From positions 2,968,001-3,032,000 of the forward strand of contig SCHM01000001.1 in the NCBI GenBank assembly GCA_004123355.1: 64,000 nt of DNA. Direction: 5' to 3'. Below are positions 1 to 12,013 of this stretch, piece by piece; the stretch's first letter is position 1, and every line of letters starts with the position of its first letter. The DNA comes from Amphirosellinia nigrospora (taxonomy: Eukaryota; Ascomycota; Sordariomycetes; Xylariales; Xylariaceae). The translations under genes and the position numbers were made by a program. The notes beneath the pieces were generated by a model, which ran no database searches, was not told where the DNA came from, and saw only the letters and a list, made by a program, of their open reading frames with translations.

Positions 1-743
1 GTATCGTAGGTGACGGCAGGCTTGTAGGTGGCGATGTGGGTGAAGGCCTTGTTGGTGCCCTCGCCTAGGCCGTCGAGGGGGAACTTGGCGACGATGTTGT
101 CGTAGTCGGCGACGGGGAAGTCCGGGTGCGGGCCGGGGTAGTCCATGTTGATGGACTCGACGATGAAGGCCACGTTGATCTCCTCGCTGAACAGGCCGAT
201 GCTGCTGGTGCCGTGCAGCGCGATGCCGTGCCACACGTTCTGGATCCGGCGCGCGCTCCACTCGCCCTTCACGCCGTTCGCGCGCAGGAAGTTGGCCGTG
301 TAGATGGCGGCGTCGACCTCGAAGCGCTTGTCACTGTGGTGGGGGGACCAATTGTTAGCCAGTTGAGCTACCTAGTGTTGGGTGAGGAGCGTTACATACT
401 TGGAGGTGAAGGGAGAGTCGTCCCGAGTGTCCCAGCCGAGATCGTGCAGAAGACACGCCACGGCGTGAGCCTCGACATCAATCTTGGCAGCCAGGGTGGC
501 GTTGTTGTGAATGGTGGCGGCGCCGTAGAGCCATGTCCGGTACACATGGCGGATCAGGAAGGGCTCGAAGTTAGCCTCCATGAGCTCACGGGCCTTGCGG
601 ACAAGGGGCGTGTCGACGACCTTGATTCCGGCAATGGTGGTGTAAGGCAGCGTGGAGTTGCCGGCCGAGCAGCTCTTCTGCGGCATGGCGACCGCCGAGG
701 CCGCGAGGGCCAGGAGGGAGGTGATGCTGGAGGAGAACTTCAT
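1..743 (-). CDS. Secreted HD-domain protein, cyanamide hydratase (DDI2)-like, 5' part
   Basis: The gene runs off the left edge, so only its first two exons are visible. Exon 1 is 400-743 and exon 2 is 1-333; the intron 334-399 has a GTATGT donor and a CAG acceptor, and splicing restores one frame. The protein begins MKFSSSITSLLALAASAVA, a clear signal peptide, so it is probably exported or enters the secretory route. Mature residues show HVYRT near residue 66 and LLHDLGWD near residue 100, the metal-binding His and His-Asp pair of the HD superfamily, followed by SNDKRFEVDAAIYTANFL, typical of fungal cyanamide hydratase/DDI2-like proteins. In that family the known reaction is hydration of cyanamide to urea; the substrate of this secreted paralogue is unknown. 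The start was chosen because it opens directly into the signal peptide. Confidence 0.85.
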
Positions 744-2305
744 CTTGACAGGCTCAGGTTGGATCGTGCTGTGAGATGCAGAAGCAAGCGAGCAGGTGAG
801 GTGAGAGGTAAACCACCTCGACTTGGGGGCGGCATTGCCCAAGATTTATTCATTTTCTGGTTTATTGCACGTCGCCGATCATCTCACGGATGTTCCCATA
901 CAGGAGGCCGACCATCGCAATATCCAGCTTCCCGGCGTCTTGGATCTGACTGTTTGGTTTTTTGCAAGGCTCATGGGATTTGGAATGTATTTCTCCCTGT
1001 CGTGTAGTGTAATAATACCCGTCATCACTAGTTTAAGCTGATTACATATAATGCCAAGGATACACCGTCGAGGCGTATCAGAGAGAGGCATAGCAGTACC
1101 TGCTCCAGTCAGATTGTGAAGTGGCATTCGAATAGGTCTCTTTTTCGACCTGGCGTAAATGCATGAGTGCGGCACAAGGCGAAGGATGAGGCGGCGGCAC
1201 TTTAAATCGTCTAGAATCCTGCAACAGAATTTGATAATCTTATCCTGGACACCTTTATTCACATTCTTAGCCTCAATTTCTAATAAGTCATTAACCTAGA
1301 TCGTACAACCGCGCCATAGGACTTCGGCGACGACGGTAATTCTTAGCTTACTTTTCTATAATTGGATTGATGTCGAATACCACGTATTTATCTACATAGG
1401 TCAAAGAATGCTCCGACAGCTATTCGGAGCTGTAATTTAGTTCCACAATTCCCAGTCTAAACTGTCAATTGAATAACAGGACAACTAGATTAATAGCAAG
1501 ATTGTAGGCACAGTAAATCATGCTCTGCCAATAGTCTTGTATACTGTACTGACTGCTGCGCCGCTTGCAAAGCCAAAAAACCCCCCTGATTTCCAAAGAA
1601 CCCTGTATTCTGGAATTCATGCTACGTAAGAAGGTGGCGCGCCCTAAAGATGCGTCAGCAGAAATGTCAACCAGCATCGAGCTTCTTTTAGTTAGCCTAA
1701 ACTTGGAGCATAGCATACGCATCGGATTTCCGTATTAGTTTTTAACTCTCTTTCTCCCAAGTGAAAAGAAGAGACGGGGGGAAGTAAGGGCAAAGCAAAG
1801 TACAGTCCGTTATAATCTATGTTGGTGCACATAATAACATAAAATTTCCGATGGCGCCTAAGCGCGCCGTCCCACCTGGGGTAGACTATTATCACTACAA
1901 AAGGTTAGCTTAGATCCTAGACTATTGTAGATAGCCTATCTATTTAGTGGCCAACTCAGTGACATGAAAACTTCGTAAGCTGGGAGGCAACTAGACCTAA
2001 TTTTGTTACTTGATAGGACGGCGTACTTGGGCCTCATGCCTACCAGCAGTTCTAAAACTCACATCACTAAATCACTCAAATGAACAAACAGGCCAAGTCT
2101 ATATCAATATGTCTCAATTTACTTATAATGCCTATGGTATCACAACAAAGGCAGGCTACTGCCTATAATATGCATTCCGAATCGCAACTTTTAACCCCGA
2201 GTACAAATTATCCGCGCGAAACTCCAATTATGCTCCTCCTTGTATGCTTTGTAACATTCGTGACGTTATACGCTTAAAAATAGTTGGAAGCGACGAAGAC
2301 AACCC
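744..2305. other. Intergenic region, about 1.6 kb
   Basis: This stretch separates the 5' end of the HD-domain gene from the 3' end of the Hsp104 gene. It is AT-rich and has only short open frames with no recognisable domain, so I see no gene. The first few hundred bases should hold the promoter of the HD-domain gene. Confidence 0.6.
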
Positions 2306-5080
2306 TTAATCGTAAATATCTTCATCCATGTCATCGGGTGCGATGTCCTCCACCGCATCTTCCTCATCAATCATCATATCTTCATCATCGGCCATCTCGC
2401 TGTCGGTATGGTTCGCAAGGACCTGAAGTTTGTTGTCAACAAGAATAACTCTTGCCGTCTCTCCGTCTTTGATGGCCCCGCGGAGAATCAAGACGGCCAG
2501 GCGATTCAAAACCTCCTTCTCGATGAGGCGTTGGAGCGGCCGGGCACCATAAGCTGGAGAGTAACCCGCGTTACCCAAGTAGTCCTTTGCATCATCCGAT
2601 ACCACTATTTGGACTGAACGGTTGTTGTCTTCCAGTCGTTTCTGAATTTCGTTGAGACGGAGGTCAACAATCTTACGAATTTCACGTCGAGTGAGACGGT
2701 TGAAGATAATGATCGAGTTGATCCGATTGAGAAACTCTGGAAGGAAGTAGTTGCGTAGCGAATTCATAACAAGTTCTCGGGTCGTTGCGTCGATCCTACC
2801 GTCTCGGCCGGCAGGTCGAGCGAGATACTCTGCACCCAGATTGGAAGTCATGACAACAATGCAGTTCTTGGCATCGACAATACGTCCTTGGCCGTCAGTG
2901 ATGCGACCGTCATCCATGAGCTGGAGGAGCACAGTTAGGATTTCTTTAGCGGCCTTCTCTACTTCATCAAAGAGCAGGATAGAGAAGGGTTTTCGGCGCA
3001 GGGCTTCCGTCAACTGGCCGCCAGCATCGTGTCCAACATACCCCGGAGGTGCTCCAATCATTCTGCTAAGGGCGTGGCGTTCTTGATATTCAGACATGTC
3101 GAAGCGAATCATGGCCTTGGGATCATCGAAGAGAAACTCGGCTAATGCCTTAGTAAGAAGGGTCTTGCCTGTACCTGAAGGACCACTGAAGAGGAAGCTT
3201 GGGGGTTGGTTCGGGTTATTGAGCCCCGAGCGTTGCAATCTAATGGCGTTCGAGACTGCTTGAACTGCTTCTCTTTGTCCAACTACGGTCTTGCCGAGGG
3301 CCTTCTCCATGTTGATAAGTTTCTCCTTCTCAGTGGTCTTCAGCCGCGTAACTGGAATGCCACTCCATCGGGAAACTATCTCATTGATCTGGTCGGGTCC
3401 GACAACATCGGTAATCATCGAGTTGCCAATGTTATCGGGATTCTGGCTGAGAGCGGCATCGGCAGCTGCCTTCTCCTTCTCGAGTTTCTTGATGTTTTGT
3501 TCCTGCTCAGGAATCGCGTAGTACGTAAGATCGGCGGCTCGAGCGTGATCGCCCACCCGAGCAGCATCTTCTGCCTTAACTTTAAGCTGATCGAGCTTAA
3601 GTTTGGCTTCTTGGATGTCCTTGCCGCGCTTTCTTTCGCTCTCATACTTCTCGCGCAACGGCCTTAACTCTTCCTCGACATTCTCTGCGTCTTGTTTGGC
3701 AATCTCGAGGCGGGCTTTGGATGCATCGTCCTTCTCTCTTGACAAGGCATGAATCTCGATTCGCAATTGTCGTAACCGCCGCTCAAGAGAGTCGATTATT
3801 TCTGGTTGAGATTCCCTGGCTACTCGTACAGCGGCGGCAGCCTCGTCGATAAGATCGACAGCTGAATCGGGAAGACGTCGGGAAGTCAAATAACGACCAG
3901 CAAGATTCGCAGCTGAAACGATAGCGCTATCGGCGATGGTCACACCGTGGTGAACTTCGTACTTCTCCTTTAGACCTCGCAGAATAGAAATAGTCTCAGG
4001 AATAGTGGGCTCTTTGACAAGCACCTGCTGGAATCGTCGCTCAAAAGCAGCGTCTTTCTCGATGTACTTTCGGTACTCAGCAAGAGTAGTAGCACCGATA
4101 CAGTGCAGTTGACCGCGCGCCAACATAGGCTTCAATAGATTGGCGCGTCCATACCGCCCTCGCCAGATGCGCCAGCACCCATTAGTAAATGAATCTCGTC
4201 GACGAAGAGAACAATCATCTCTTTGGATTCGGAGATCTCCTTCAAGACCCCCTTCATTCGTTCTTCGAATTCACCGCGATACTTGCTCCCGGCTACTAGG
4301 GCACCGACATCCAGGGACATGAGTTTGCAAGCCGCCAGATTATCCGGAACATCGGCATTCACAATCCGCTGAGCGAGTCCTTCAACGACTGTGGTTTTAC
4401 CAACACCAGGTTCACCGATCAAGACAGGGTTGTTCTTGGTTCGCCGGGAAAGGATCCGAATAACTCGTCTGATTTCCTCCTCTCTACCTATTACAGGGTC
4501 AATTTTGCCTTCTCTCGCCATAGCAGTCATGTCGATGGTAAATTTCGCCAAGTTTTCGTTTTCCTCTTCCGTATCAGCGGTCCGCGAGTCCACCCGCTTC
4601 GTTCCACGAATAGCCACGATTGCATCCTGGATGAGCTTTGGCTTGGGTACGTTTCCTTCCTTCAGGGCGTTGACCACAGTAGGATCTTCGCACAATGCGC
4701 TAATCAGATGGTCCACGGCGATGTAAGTGTCCTTCTGGGTCTTTTGTAGCTCGTTTGCCTTTCGTAGGACAGTAGTGAAGGATGGTGACATAGACACATT
4801 CTCGGGTGGGGGATCTTGGGATGGTAGGCGGACTAATGTCTTTTTCAGTGCTCTATCGAAGAGTTGAGGATCGCCATGGGCTTTCTCTACTACTTGACGA
4901 AGGAGACTGGAGGCAGTGTGGGGTTGTTTTGCTGATCCTTGGACTGGTCTGGCGGGGGTCTAGAAGTGAGACTGCCAGATGCACAGGTAGGAGTTGTGAG
5001 TGAGCGTATTGTTCGGCGAGGCTCATGGCATCCTCCAAGGACTTCTTGCCCCGCTCCGTGAATTCCATGCGTGAATTCAT
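2306..5080 (-). CDS. HSP104: Hsp104/ClpB-type AAA+ disaggregase
   Basis: This encodes the cytosolic hexameric chaperone that, with Hsp70 and Hsp40, pulls proteins out of aggregates and underlies thermotolerance. The product, about 920 residues, starts [18 protein letters not shown] and carries the Clp N domain. The first ATPase domain has GEPGVGKTT and [10 protein letters not shown], then a coiled-coil middle domain, and the second ATPase domain has [13 protein letters not shown] and [10 protein letters not shown]. It ends in an acidic tail (MDEDIYD). There are no introns. The reading frame is broken three times, each explained by one missing base: in the G run 4954-4958 (plus strand), in the G run 4920-4923 and at GG 4142-4143. 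Family alignment resumes perfectly after each break, so I treat this as one intact gene with sequence errors rather than a pseudogene. Confidence 0.96.
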
Positions 5081-5952
5081 GGTGCTAGGTAGCGAACCTG
5101 GAATGCGCCGAGTTGTGATATGATAGATAAGAGTAGTAGAAAGTAGAAGGGGAACTGAAAACAAAAGGTTGTGTTTAGGTGTGTTTCTGTTTCGTGAAGC
5201 TAGGAGTTAACAGCTTCTACACAAACGTGTTGCAGATGAGACAGTTGAACAGTACTGAGACTGCCAGCTCTGTGTATGCGTGCTTTATGTTGTTTCACAG
5301 AAGGGAATCAACAAGAAGTGAGGGTTGCGATGTTGACTTAGATTTATCTTCAGCTGTGGTGGGGAATAATCGTGTATCATATGATGACCATGTGATGCTT
5401 GGAAAGGCCCAGCTCTATCCAGTATGTACTCGCAGCATCAAAGACATCATTAGGCAGCGCCAGCAGCTTCCGGCTGTTTGGAGAAGCTTCTAGGGCGTCC
5501 ACCCAAAACCTGGAAGTGACGATCATTAACTGGGGCAGGAGGGGCTAACATCCGGACTGCGGGACTTGGCTGGCAGACGACCTGGCGGGCTGAAACAAGC
5601 TGTCAAGTCCCTTGCGTCCCCGTTCAAACTTGTTTCGCTGTAAGACAACTGCGCCTACCCCACGTGGGACAGTGACTGCCAGCCAAACAAGGGGCCCCGC
5701 CATAAGCCATGTGAAGCCCAAGCCTGACTCGGGACGAGCCGGATTATCTGAGCACTGACAGGTTTTTGACCATCAGCTGGCATCATCTGCAACTGGTTCT
5801 TACGATAGAGGGCAACCCTGCAATCCGTAAAGTCGTAAAGTGCGCCGATACGGTCGCGTATCGATAAATTTCGAGTAACGAGAAAACGCCGAGAGAGCTT
5901 TCGCCAGCATCAAGGGGGCTCAACTCACCCACACACACACCATCAACCCACG
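5081..5952. other. Divergent promoter region between Hsp104 and the mL67/Mhr1 gene
   Basis: About 870 bp lies between two divergently transcribed starts, so it must hold both promoters. It contains a heat-shock-element-like motif near 5483 and an AAGGGGCCCCG stretch around 5690-5700, which includes an AGGGG stress-element core on both strands. No credible open frame is present. Confidence 0.55.
5472..5494. promoter_or_regulatory. Candidate heat-shock element
   Basis: The sequence contains the perfect inverted unit GAAGCTTC at 5483-5490, that is GAA-nn-TTC, flanked by imperfect third units. It lies about 400 bp upstream of the Hsp104 start. Hsf1 sites of the form nGAAnnTTCn are known to drive fungal Hsp104. 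With only two perfect units and HindIII-like palindromicity, chance occurrence is possible. Confidence 0.35.
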
Positions 5953-6955
5953 ATGGCGACGCGGATAAGCCCGATAACGGCCCGATTGGGCAAGCTGTCG
6001 ATAGGCGGCGGCGGCGGCGGCAGCAGCAGCAGCAGCAGCAGCATCGGCACGACGTCGAGGACTAGCATACGGCTCGCACACACGGCCAAGAAGAAAAAGG
6101 CGAAAAAGGGCGAGCGCATCGAGCCGAGCTTCGAGCCCGGCTTCGGCGAGAAGATCTTCATCTTCAACCACTTCGTCAACGGGATGACGGTATACTCGCA
6201 CAGGCCCGTACTCAAGGTACGCTATATCGGCCCCTACCCACCGACCCAACCGACCTCGTTCAGATCCTTTAAAGGGGGAGGGGGAGGGGTTTTTTTTCAT
6301 TCAAGCAGTTGCAACAACACTAACAGTTAACGCGTTCTCCAAAAATTCCAGGCCAACCACGCCCTCAGACAGATCCCGTTCAACGGCAAGAAGCTCAAGC
6401 CCGCGAAGCTGCGCAAGGACTACTGGCGGCCGATGGCGATGATCCAGTTCCCCGACGGCCAGGGCGAGGCGGGCCGCAGCGTGTTCTCGCTGCTGCGCGA
6501 GTGCAAGAAGCTGCACGAGTACTCGTGGGACAACAAGTTGCTGTACGACACCCTGACCGGCCGGACGCTGACGACGCACGAGCGCGGGGCTCGCCTCAAC
6601 GACCAGCGCGCCAACACCATCGCCGACATGGCCGCCGTGCTGGGCGGGCTCGGCAAGGGCAACAAGCTCGTCGTGGCGCCGGCGCCGGCGGGAGGGGGGG
6701 CCGGCGAAGGAGAACACGGCGCCGGTTGTGGTGGACCAGGGAAAGACTCTCATCCAGGCCAGCGTGTGGTGGTGGAATGAGATCGATAAATACTATGCTG
6801 AGAACTGGACAAAGAATGTCTCGCACGAGTACTTCGAGCAGGCGGTCTTCGAACCGAGAGAAAGCGAGGAGGGCAGCGAGTCACAGAGCGCACCGGCCGA
6901 ATTAGTCGCCGAGCAAGAGCTTACAAAAGGTCCCGAACAAAGCCGAAAATTATAA
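5953..6955 (+). CDS. MHR1: Mitochondrial large-subunit ribosomal protein mL67 / Mhr1
   Basis: The protein belongs to the Mhr1/mL67 family: a mitoribosome large-subunit component in fungi, also studied in yeast for mitochondrial DNA recombination. Exon 1 is 5953-6216 and exon 2 starts at 6352; the intron has a GTACGC donor, a CACTAACAG branch site and a CAG acceptor. The N-terminus is a basic, Ser/Arg-rich presequence with poly-Gly and poly-Ser runs from GGC and AGC repeats. The family core follows: GEKIFIFNHFVNGMTVYSH, ANHALRQIPFNGKKLKPAKL, then RKDYWRPMAMIQFPDGQG. Near the G run 6694-6700 the frame changes; from 6728 the next frame continues with QGKTLIQASVWWWNEIDKYY and ends at 6955. One surplus G, or two missing, explains this. 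The linker around that point is the least certain part of the protein. Confidence 0.92.
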
Positions 6956-7180
6956 AATATTTATTGCGAGCAGCGACCAGAGTCTATGCCGCCCATTGCA
7001 GCTGAGTGTACCCATCGCCTTTCTCTTGCTATGCATACCTGAGAGACAGCTGGGCGCAAGAATTCCAACTACTTGTAATGTAGTGTACTAAAGTCATATA
7101 CATCGTTGTACCATAGAGCATTACCATCATCAAAGACCGGCGAAACACACATTGCCCTCTTGTGCCTATAGGACACTAAA

Positions 7181-8635
7181 CTAGAATTTCAGAGCAAACG
7201 ATTTCAGATACTCGTAGTGTGGCGTGTTTTCTTCCACGCAAGCTCTGATGATCTTCTGCCCCTCCTCGCCGTACTTCTGTCGCCATTCCTCGTTTTCAGA
7301 TTCTTCGGTGACAGGTTCTGTCCCAAACATAATTAGACACGTGTACGAGTGAGTGGGTACAATTGATGCTTTAGAGTTGTACGACATACCTTGGGATGAG
7401 TCCTAGCAGTAAGCCCTTTGCTGTTGATTGGCGTCATTTGGCCACCCTTCCACTTGGCAAATGCGTCCGCGGACACGTTTCTGGTTCTCCTCGTCGTCCC
7501 ACTCCAGCATGTCGTGGGAGAAGGGATGTCCGTCTGCTCGCAGAAGGCCCTGATGGCCGCCTCGGCTTGTCGAGGAGCTCGTCGGCGTAGGACGGTGATG
7601 GAGACCTCGTCCTCGGCCTCCTTGGCCCCGCCGCCGGCCACGGACGGGCCGACGAGCCCTGCTCTCGCAGGTAGTCGAAGAGGCGGCGGAGCTCGACGTA
7701 CCCGACTCGCTCGGCAGAGTGGTCCCAGCCCGTCGTTTCCGACAGGGAGGGAGCGCAGCGCACGTACGAGGGGATGCCCCGTCGCGGGTGGCGGATGAGG
7801 AACGTCCAGTGGAACTTCTTTAGAACTTCTAGAGGGAGGACGGTTGGGTTTCCGGTACTGTCAGAGCCTCGTCTTCCGGATGTGTCCGTGCCATTGACAC
7901 CGTTGGTGCCGTTAGTATGGCTGTGGCCATTCACGCCATTAGTGTGACTGTGGCCGTTAACCCCATTGGTATGAGAATTGCCATTGACACCATTAACGTG
8001 ATGGCCATTCTGGCCGTTAGTCAACTTTTCACCGTTGGCCAATCCGCCATTTAAGTGCTTGCGCAGCGATGGTGCGATTGATGGGGTTCCGCTGTTGGGA
8101 GGCACGATATAGTATGCCATGTCTTTGATGAAGACGCGCTTGCCCTACTTCAATAGTTAGCTCAACGCATAAATCCTTCTATAATTTTAAACATTTTCGA
8201 CAGTGTAAATAAAACATTGAAAATGAATTTGGTATAATTGGTCGTGAGTGGCCAGCGATTTGAGTTCTGGGGAACTGTAGAGAAGAATGCAGGAAAAAAT
8301 GTCTGACCTCGCTGCCATCACGCTCGAGTCGCTCGAGGACATTTTGATACGTGGTCTTGGAAAAGCCACTGCTTAATCTGCCTTCTTCGTCGTCTTCGTA
8401 TCGTTCACCGAGTCTCTCGGGGCCATAGTAAAAGGCGTCTCCAAATGGCTCGTGGGCGCATTGGAGAGTATCCTGACGGGTCATGAACACCTGTGGGTTT
8501 TACCCGGTTAGGATCATCAAACAAACACATGTTCTCAGCCGGGTTGCATATTGCGTGATCGGTACTACTGACTCTCTCAAACGCCGTTGAACAGGCCCGG
8601 GGATGGGTCGCCACAAAAACAGGCTTTTGGGACAT
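7181..8635 (-). CDS. Sulfotransferase-like P-loop protein
   Basis: Exons are 8573-8635, 8308-8490, a long exon from 8144 to about 7388, and a last exon ending at 7181. The first two introns have GTCAGT and GTCAGA donors and preserve frame. The N-terminus reads MSQKPVFVATHPRACSTAF, resembling the 5'-phosphosulfate-binding loop of sulfotransferases, and FLIRHPRRGIPSYVR resembles the 3'-phosphate-binding motif. Fungal members are usually listed as P-loop NTPase or sulfotransferase-like; no substrate is known. The segment after KRVFIKDMAYYI carries a low-complexity Asn-Gly-Val-His insert made by a 27-bp tandem repeat. The C-terminal third is badly frame-broken (near 7660, 7540, 7500, 7445 and 7420), with pairs of shifts that cancel. 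The last exon, ending HYEYLKSFALKF, fits the family, but the last splice junction does not keep frame as written. Confidence 0.75.
7914..7994. repeat. 27-bp coding minisatellite, three copies
   Basis: Three imperfect 27-bp units (7914-7940, 7941-7967, 7968-7994) sit inside the sulfotransferase-like gene and keep its frame, encoding repeats of the form NGVNGHSHT. Flanking sequence holds further degenerate Asn-Gly codon pairs. Such an in-frame array could vary in copy number between strains. Confidence 0.85.
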
Positions 8636-10525
8636 GATGTGATTTTTTCTTCTCAAGGCGTCTTCCCTCAGATGTTGCAATCGTTCCAGGATATGTTGAT
8701 AATATCCCCAGTATAGACTTTCCAGGGTAATTTTTTATTATTAAAAAACGGTCAAATATGTTTATAGCGCACCACGAAGGAAGTAGTTGATAGTCGAGCC
8801 CATTGAATGATATGCTCGTCTCATTGAATGTCAAGGAACCTTTGGTAGAAAGCAAAACAAGCAAGACTTGCGGGCATGAGAAGGTATAAGGAGCTCTCGA
8901 GCTCGCCGGTGTTCGCTTGCTCGAGACGGGGATCACGTTTATAATATGGGAAACCATAAGGTTCTACTTAGTTATTGGCCATACTTACTACCCAGCAGTA
9001 AGTATACTGTACTAATCGGACGACAAGGGAAGTACTTATCGCTGAAGCTTGGATAGTATACGTCATACACCTACAATCGGGGAACTTCTTGCCTATATGT
9101 AGGTAGCTTACATGTAAAGACTGCGGGTCTCCCCATGTCCGGTGTTACAAGTGCTTTTGATATCGTCTCTCCCGGCACCTCACATACCTACTTAGCCTAC
9201 TTACACGAGGCATTAAACACAGGGCTCGATTGAAGACACCCCAATCGGACGAAGGGGCTGACATCTACTGGATAGGCCGAGGAAAAACTGCCGTATCTGG
9301 GGCGAAATATATCCTCACCTTCATTGTTTCGCTAGCTCCATTTGGAAGAGGCGTGCCGAAATGTTGTCAAAGATAGGATGCCCATACATGTGGGAAGCAA
9401 ATCTATCGGCCTCCGATTTGGCCACACCCTGGCATCGACTAGAGTTTACCGGGCTAGTAGACGGTAGGATTTCGAGTTTCTAGAACGCGCCCAGCTGGCT
9501 GGAAAGTTCCGCGGTATGTTAGTCAAGAAGTTGTCATACCGTTACTCAAAGATGCCGTTTTGTTGCCAACGGGGATCTCGCGATGTATGTGGGGGTGTGT
9601 TGAGCTTCTATTGGTGCGTATCTTAAGACGATAACCCATCAACCAGTTAAAGCTCAGTTATTGGGACTTCCCCGGAGCTCTTGAAATTTGCAGATTTTAG
9701 GTCCGCAGAGTTTTCTTGAGTTGCGGACTATAATTTTTAGGTACGTAGCGCGTGAGTAATGTCACCCCATAACCATTTGGTAGAGTAGAACAGAGATGAA
9801 TTATCGAGAGAGCAAAAATCATATGTAGGTTCCAAAGTTTGTTGCGTCTCTAAAATTTATTTCTACCATGATCGATTATTCCTAGAGCGTCTTAATATTT
9901 TGAGAAAAATCTATTTTAGTACACCAACAAACTACAACAATCTAATTCAGGTTTTCGATACCAACTTTACCGTTTGGCTAAGAGTGGGGTACCTTGGACT
10001 ACCTTGTACCTTTCTCACTTAGACTAATTGCCTCTAGCACCCAATGACATCAACAATGTGGTAGGATGGGGCGTCCCCCACGGTTTGTGGATCTTCACAT
10101 GCAGTAGCTGCAGGCCTCATCAGAACCAGCAAAAACGGCGTCCTCAGTCTCCAACAAGAACCAAGGAAAGTAGCGGCCCATGGCATATGGATCGCGCAAT
10201 TACGCGGGACAACGCCAGAGCGAGGTTTGAGGCTGTAGTAGGGGGAGTGGAGTCGTTAGAATACGCACGGCACCCAAATCTGACTCGAACGTGGGGCTCT
10301 CTGCAGGAGGGCGTCGCCGAGAACCGCCGAGAACCACCGAGGGCCGCCGATAACCGGGCGTCTGAGGATTAACGTGTGGCTGACATGCATGAACTGTGAT
10401 GCCGAGAATTGGTCCAGAGATATCACATGGCGATCCTGTTCATGGCTTGAACCAGGTGGTGCGAAATGATGTGGCGATGGCAACATCAACACTAGGAAAT
10501 TTTTTCATGTAATTATGAGGCGTGC
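8636..10525. other. Intergenic region, about 1.9 kb
   Basis: This stretch lies between the start of the sulfotransferase-like gene and the stop of the 2OG oxygenase gene. It is AT-rich with short TAGGTA/TACTTA-like motifs. Open frames, including one at 10028-10372, show no family resemblance or clear start context. I see no gene here. Confidence 0.55.
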
Positions 10526-11607
10526 TCAGCTCAGACGGCCCCAGCTCCAGATATTCAGACCAACCTTCGTGCCTCGCGTGACAGGTAGGCCGGCGTGCCA
10601 AGTCTCTGGCCAACCTCTACCAGTACCGTCAGGACGGAAATTCTCCCAGAAGACGGCATTACCCGGTATAGCCTTGAAGGTGACACCCATGATGGGCTCA
10701 CCGTCTGCCTTCCTGGGGGGTTCGTCGCCGGCGCTGGCCGATTCCGGATCGGGGCACTCAACCCAGCGACACCAATGATGGTCTGGCCCATTTCGTTGCA
10801 GGCGAGGGAACTCAGTGCCGCCGCCCGCAATATCTTCGGTCTCTACCCAGACCATGAAACTGCTGACGCGCCCCCAACCCTGGGCGCCAGAGCCCCAGTC
10901 GAAATGGTGGGCATACTGTATGGCATGAGTCGGTAAGGAAAACTCGATGGATAGAATTGTGGTAGGTAAAACTTACGTGTTGACTCGGCCTATATCGCTG
11001 TGTTCTCAAGCGCTCGATCCAAAGATCATCACGCCAGCCCTGAAATGAGCGGGCGCGCGTGCTTCAACACAGCGCACGCCATCGGTGCGCGGGATCAGGG
11101 CGACCTCGGAGTCGCGGACGAGGACATTGCGCTGCGTCTTGTCGCCATCATTCGTAATGGTAGAGGGTTCGAAGAGAGGTTCGCTATGCGTAGTCAAGTT
11201 AGTGTCCGGTAATATAGTCAATTGCTAGCGCAATAATATTTATAGATAATAGTCTACGGTGTAAGTCAAAAGAGCTAGAAGCGTTACATGGCTACACATG
11301 AAAAGGGAATATGTTGGAGCAAAACCTCACCTAATCTCAAGGAGATGCTCCCGCTCGTCTAGCGATAAGAAGTTTTCAACATAGACCACCAGGGCCTTGG
11401 AGAATATGCACGGAATACGCATCGGGGGTGCAGTGAGAGGATGCCGTAGTCTCATTGCTGGTGTCGAGAGCTAAGAGGGATTCATTGATCCGTGGTCGCG
11501 GGGGTGCGCGGAAGCGGGGCGCGGCTCTTGGCCCGCCGTTAGATACCTGGTAAGTGGATCGTACAAGAGAAGAACTGCGAGAGAAGGCCGAAGAGGTAGG
11601 ACAACAT
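10526..11607 (-). CDS. Prolyl 4-hydroxylase-like 2OG-Fe(II) oxygenase, membrane-anchored
   Basis: Exons are 11331-11607, 10977-11183 and 10526-10915, with GTGAGG and GTAAGT donors and TAG/CAG acceptors. After a hydrophobic N-terminal segment (MLSYLFGLL then AVLLLYDPLTRYL), the P4Hc domain starts at VVYVENFLSLDEREHLLEI and continues SEPLFEPSTIT. It contains the iron-binding HxD motif in HHFDWGSGAQGW, AGGGTEFPRL, and the distal His in ETWHAGLPV, ending GLNIWSWGRLS. These are the residues needed for a dioxygenase that uses oxygen, 2-oxoglutarate and Fe(II); the family hydroxylates proline in proteins, but the target here is unknown. The first two exons need several small indel corrections (near 11590, 11480, 11420 and 11045) to read continuously. 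Either sequence error or early decay is possible; all catalytic residues are intact. Confidence 0.78.
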
Positions 11608-12013
11608 GGCAGGTCACTTCTAAGGTGCCGTCACGGTGACGGAACGGCCGGAAAATTCGATAGGTAGAAAGTTGAAAGCCTCCTATTTTAGAGCCGTGGC
11701 ATGCAGTCTCGTGGTATGATTGGTACGATCCGTGATATGGTGGGACCATGGCCAATCACAGCCAATGTCGTCGAAAATACTGTACATATATCAATTGTTG
11801 TCTACGGGTACATATGAACATGGTTCTACCCGTATCGGAGTATATGGCATATATGGCAGAGATGAAGATGCCGTTTTCGTACAGTTTCGCCGTTCTTCGT
11901 TCTGCTCGGCGCTATAACCAGGCACGATGGACAATGTGTATGTATAGTAACCCGTCCTTACTCCAATCTCTCTGCGACATTAATACCACCCTCACATGCT
12001 ACCGTAACCTAAT
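11608..12013. other. Short intergenic region
   Basis: About 400 bp separates the start of the 2OG oxygenase gene from the stop of the Pbn1 gene; both genes are on the minus strand. It should hold the oxygenase promoter and the Pbn1 3' end. I see no gene. Confidence 0.55.

Noticed and set aside
126-1007. Long plus-strand open frame opposite the HD-domain gene
   Set aside because: It is the antisense shadow of a spliced gene with clear family motifs; its own translation has low-complexity GC-driven content.
4142-4143. Programmed frameshift in Hsp104
   Set aside because: No slippery heptamer or family precedent, and similar breaks occur in many unrelated genes of the window.
10028-10372. Plus-strand open frame of 114 residues
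   Set aside because: Pro/Arg-rich without domain signals, and it sits in the 3' region of the oxygenase gene.
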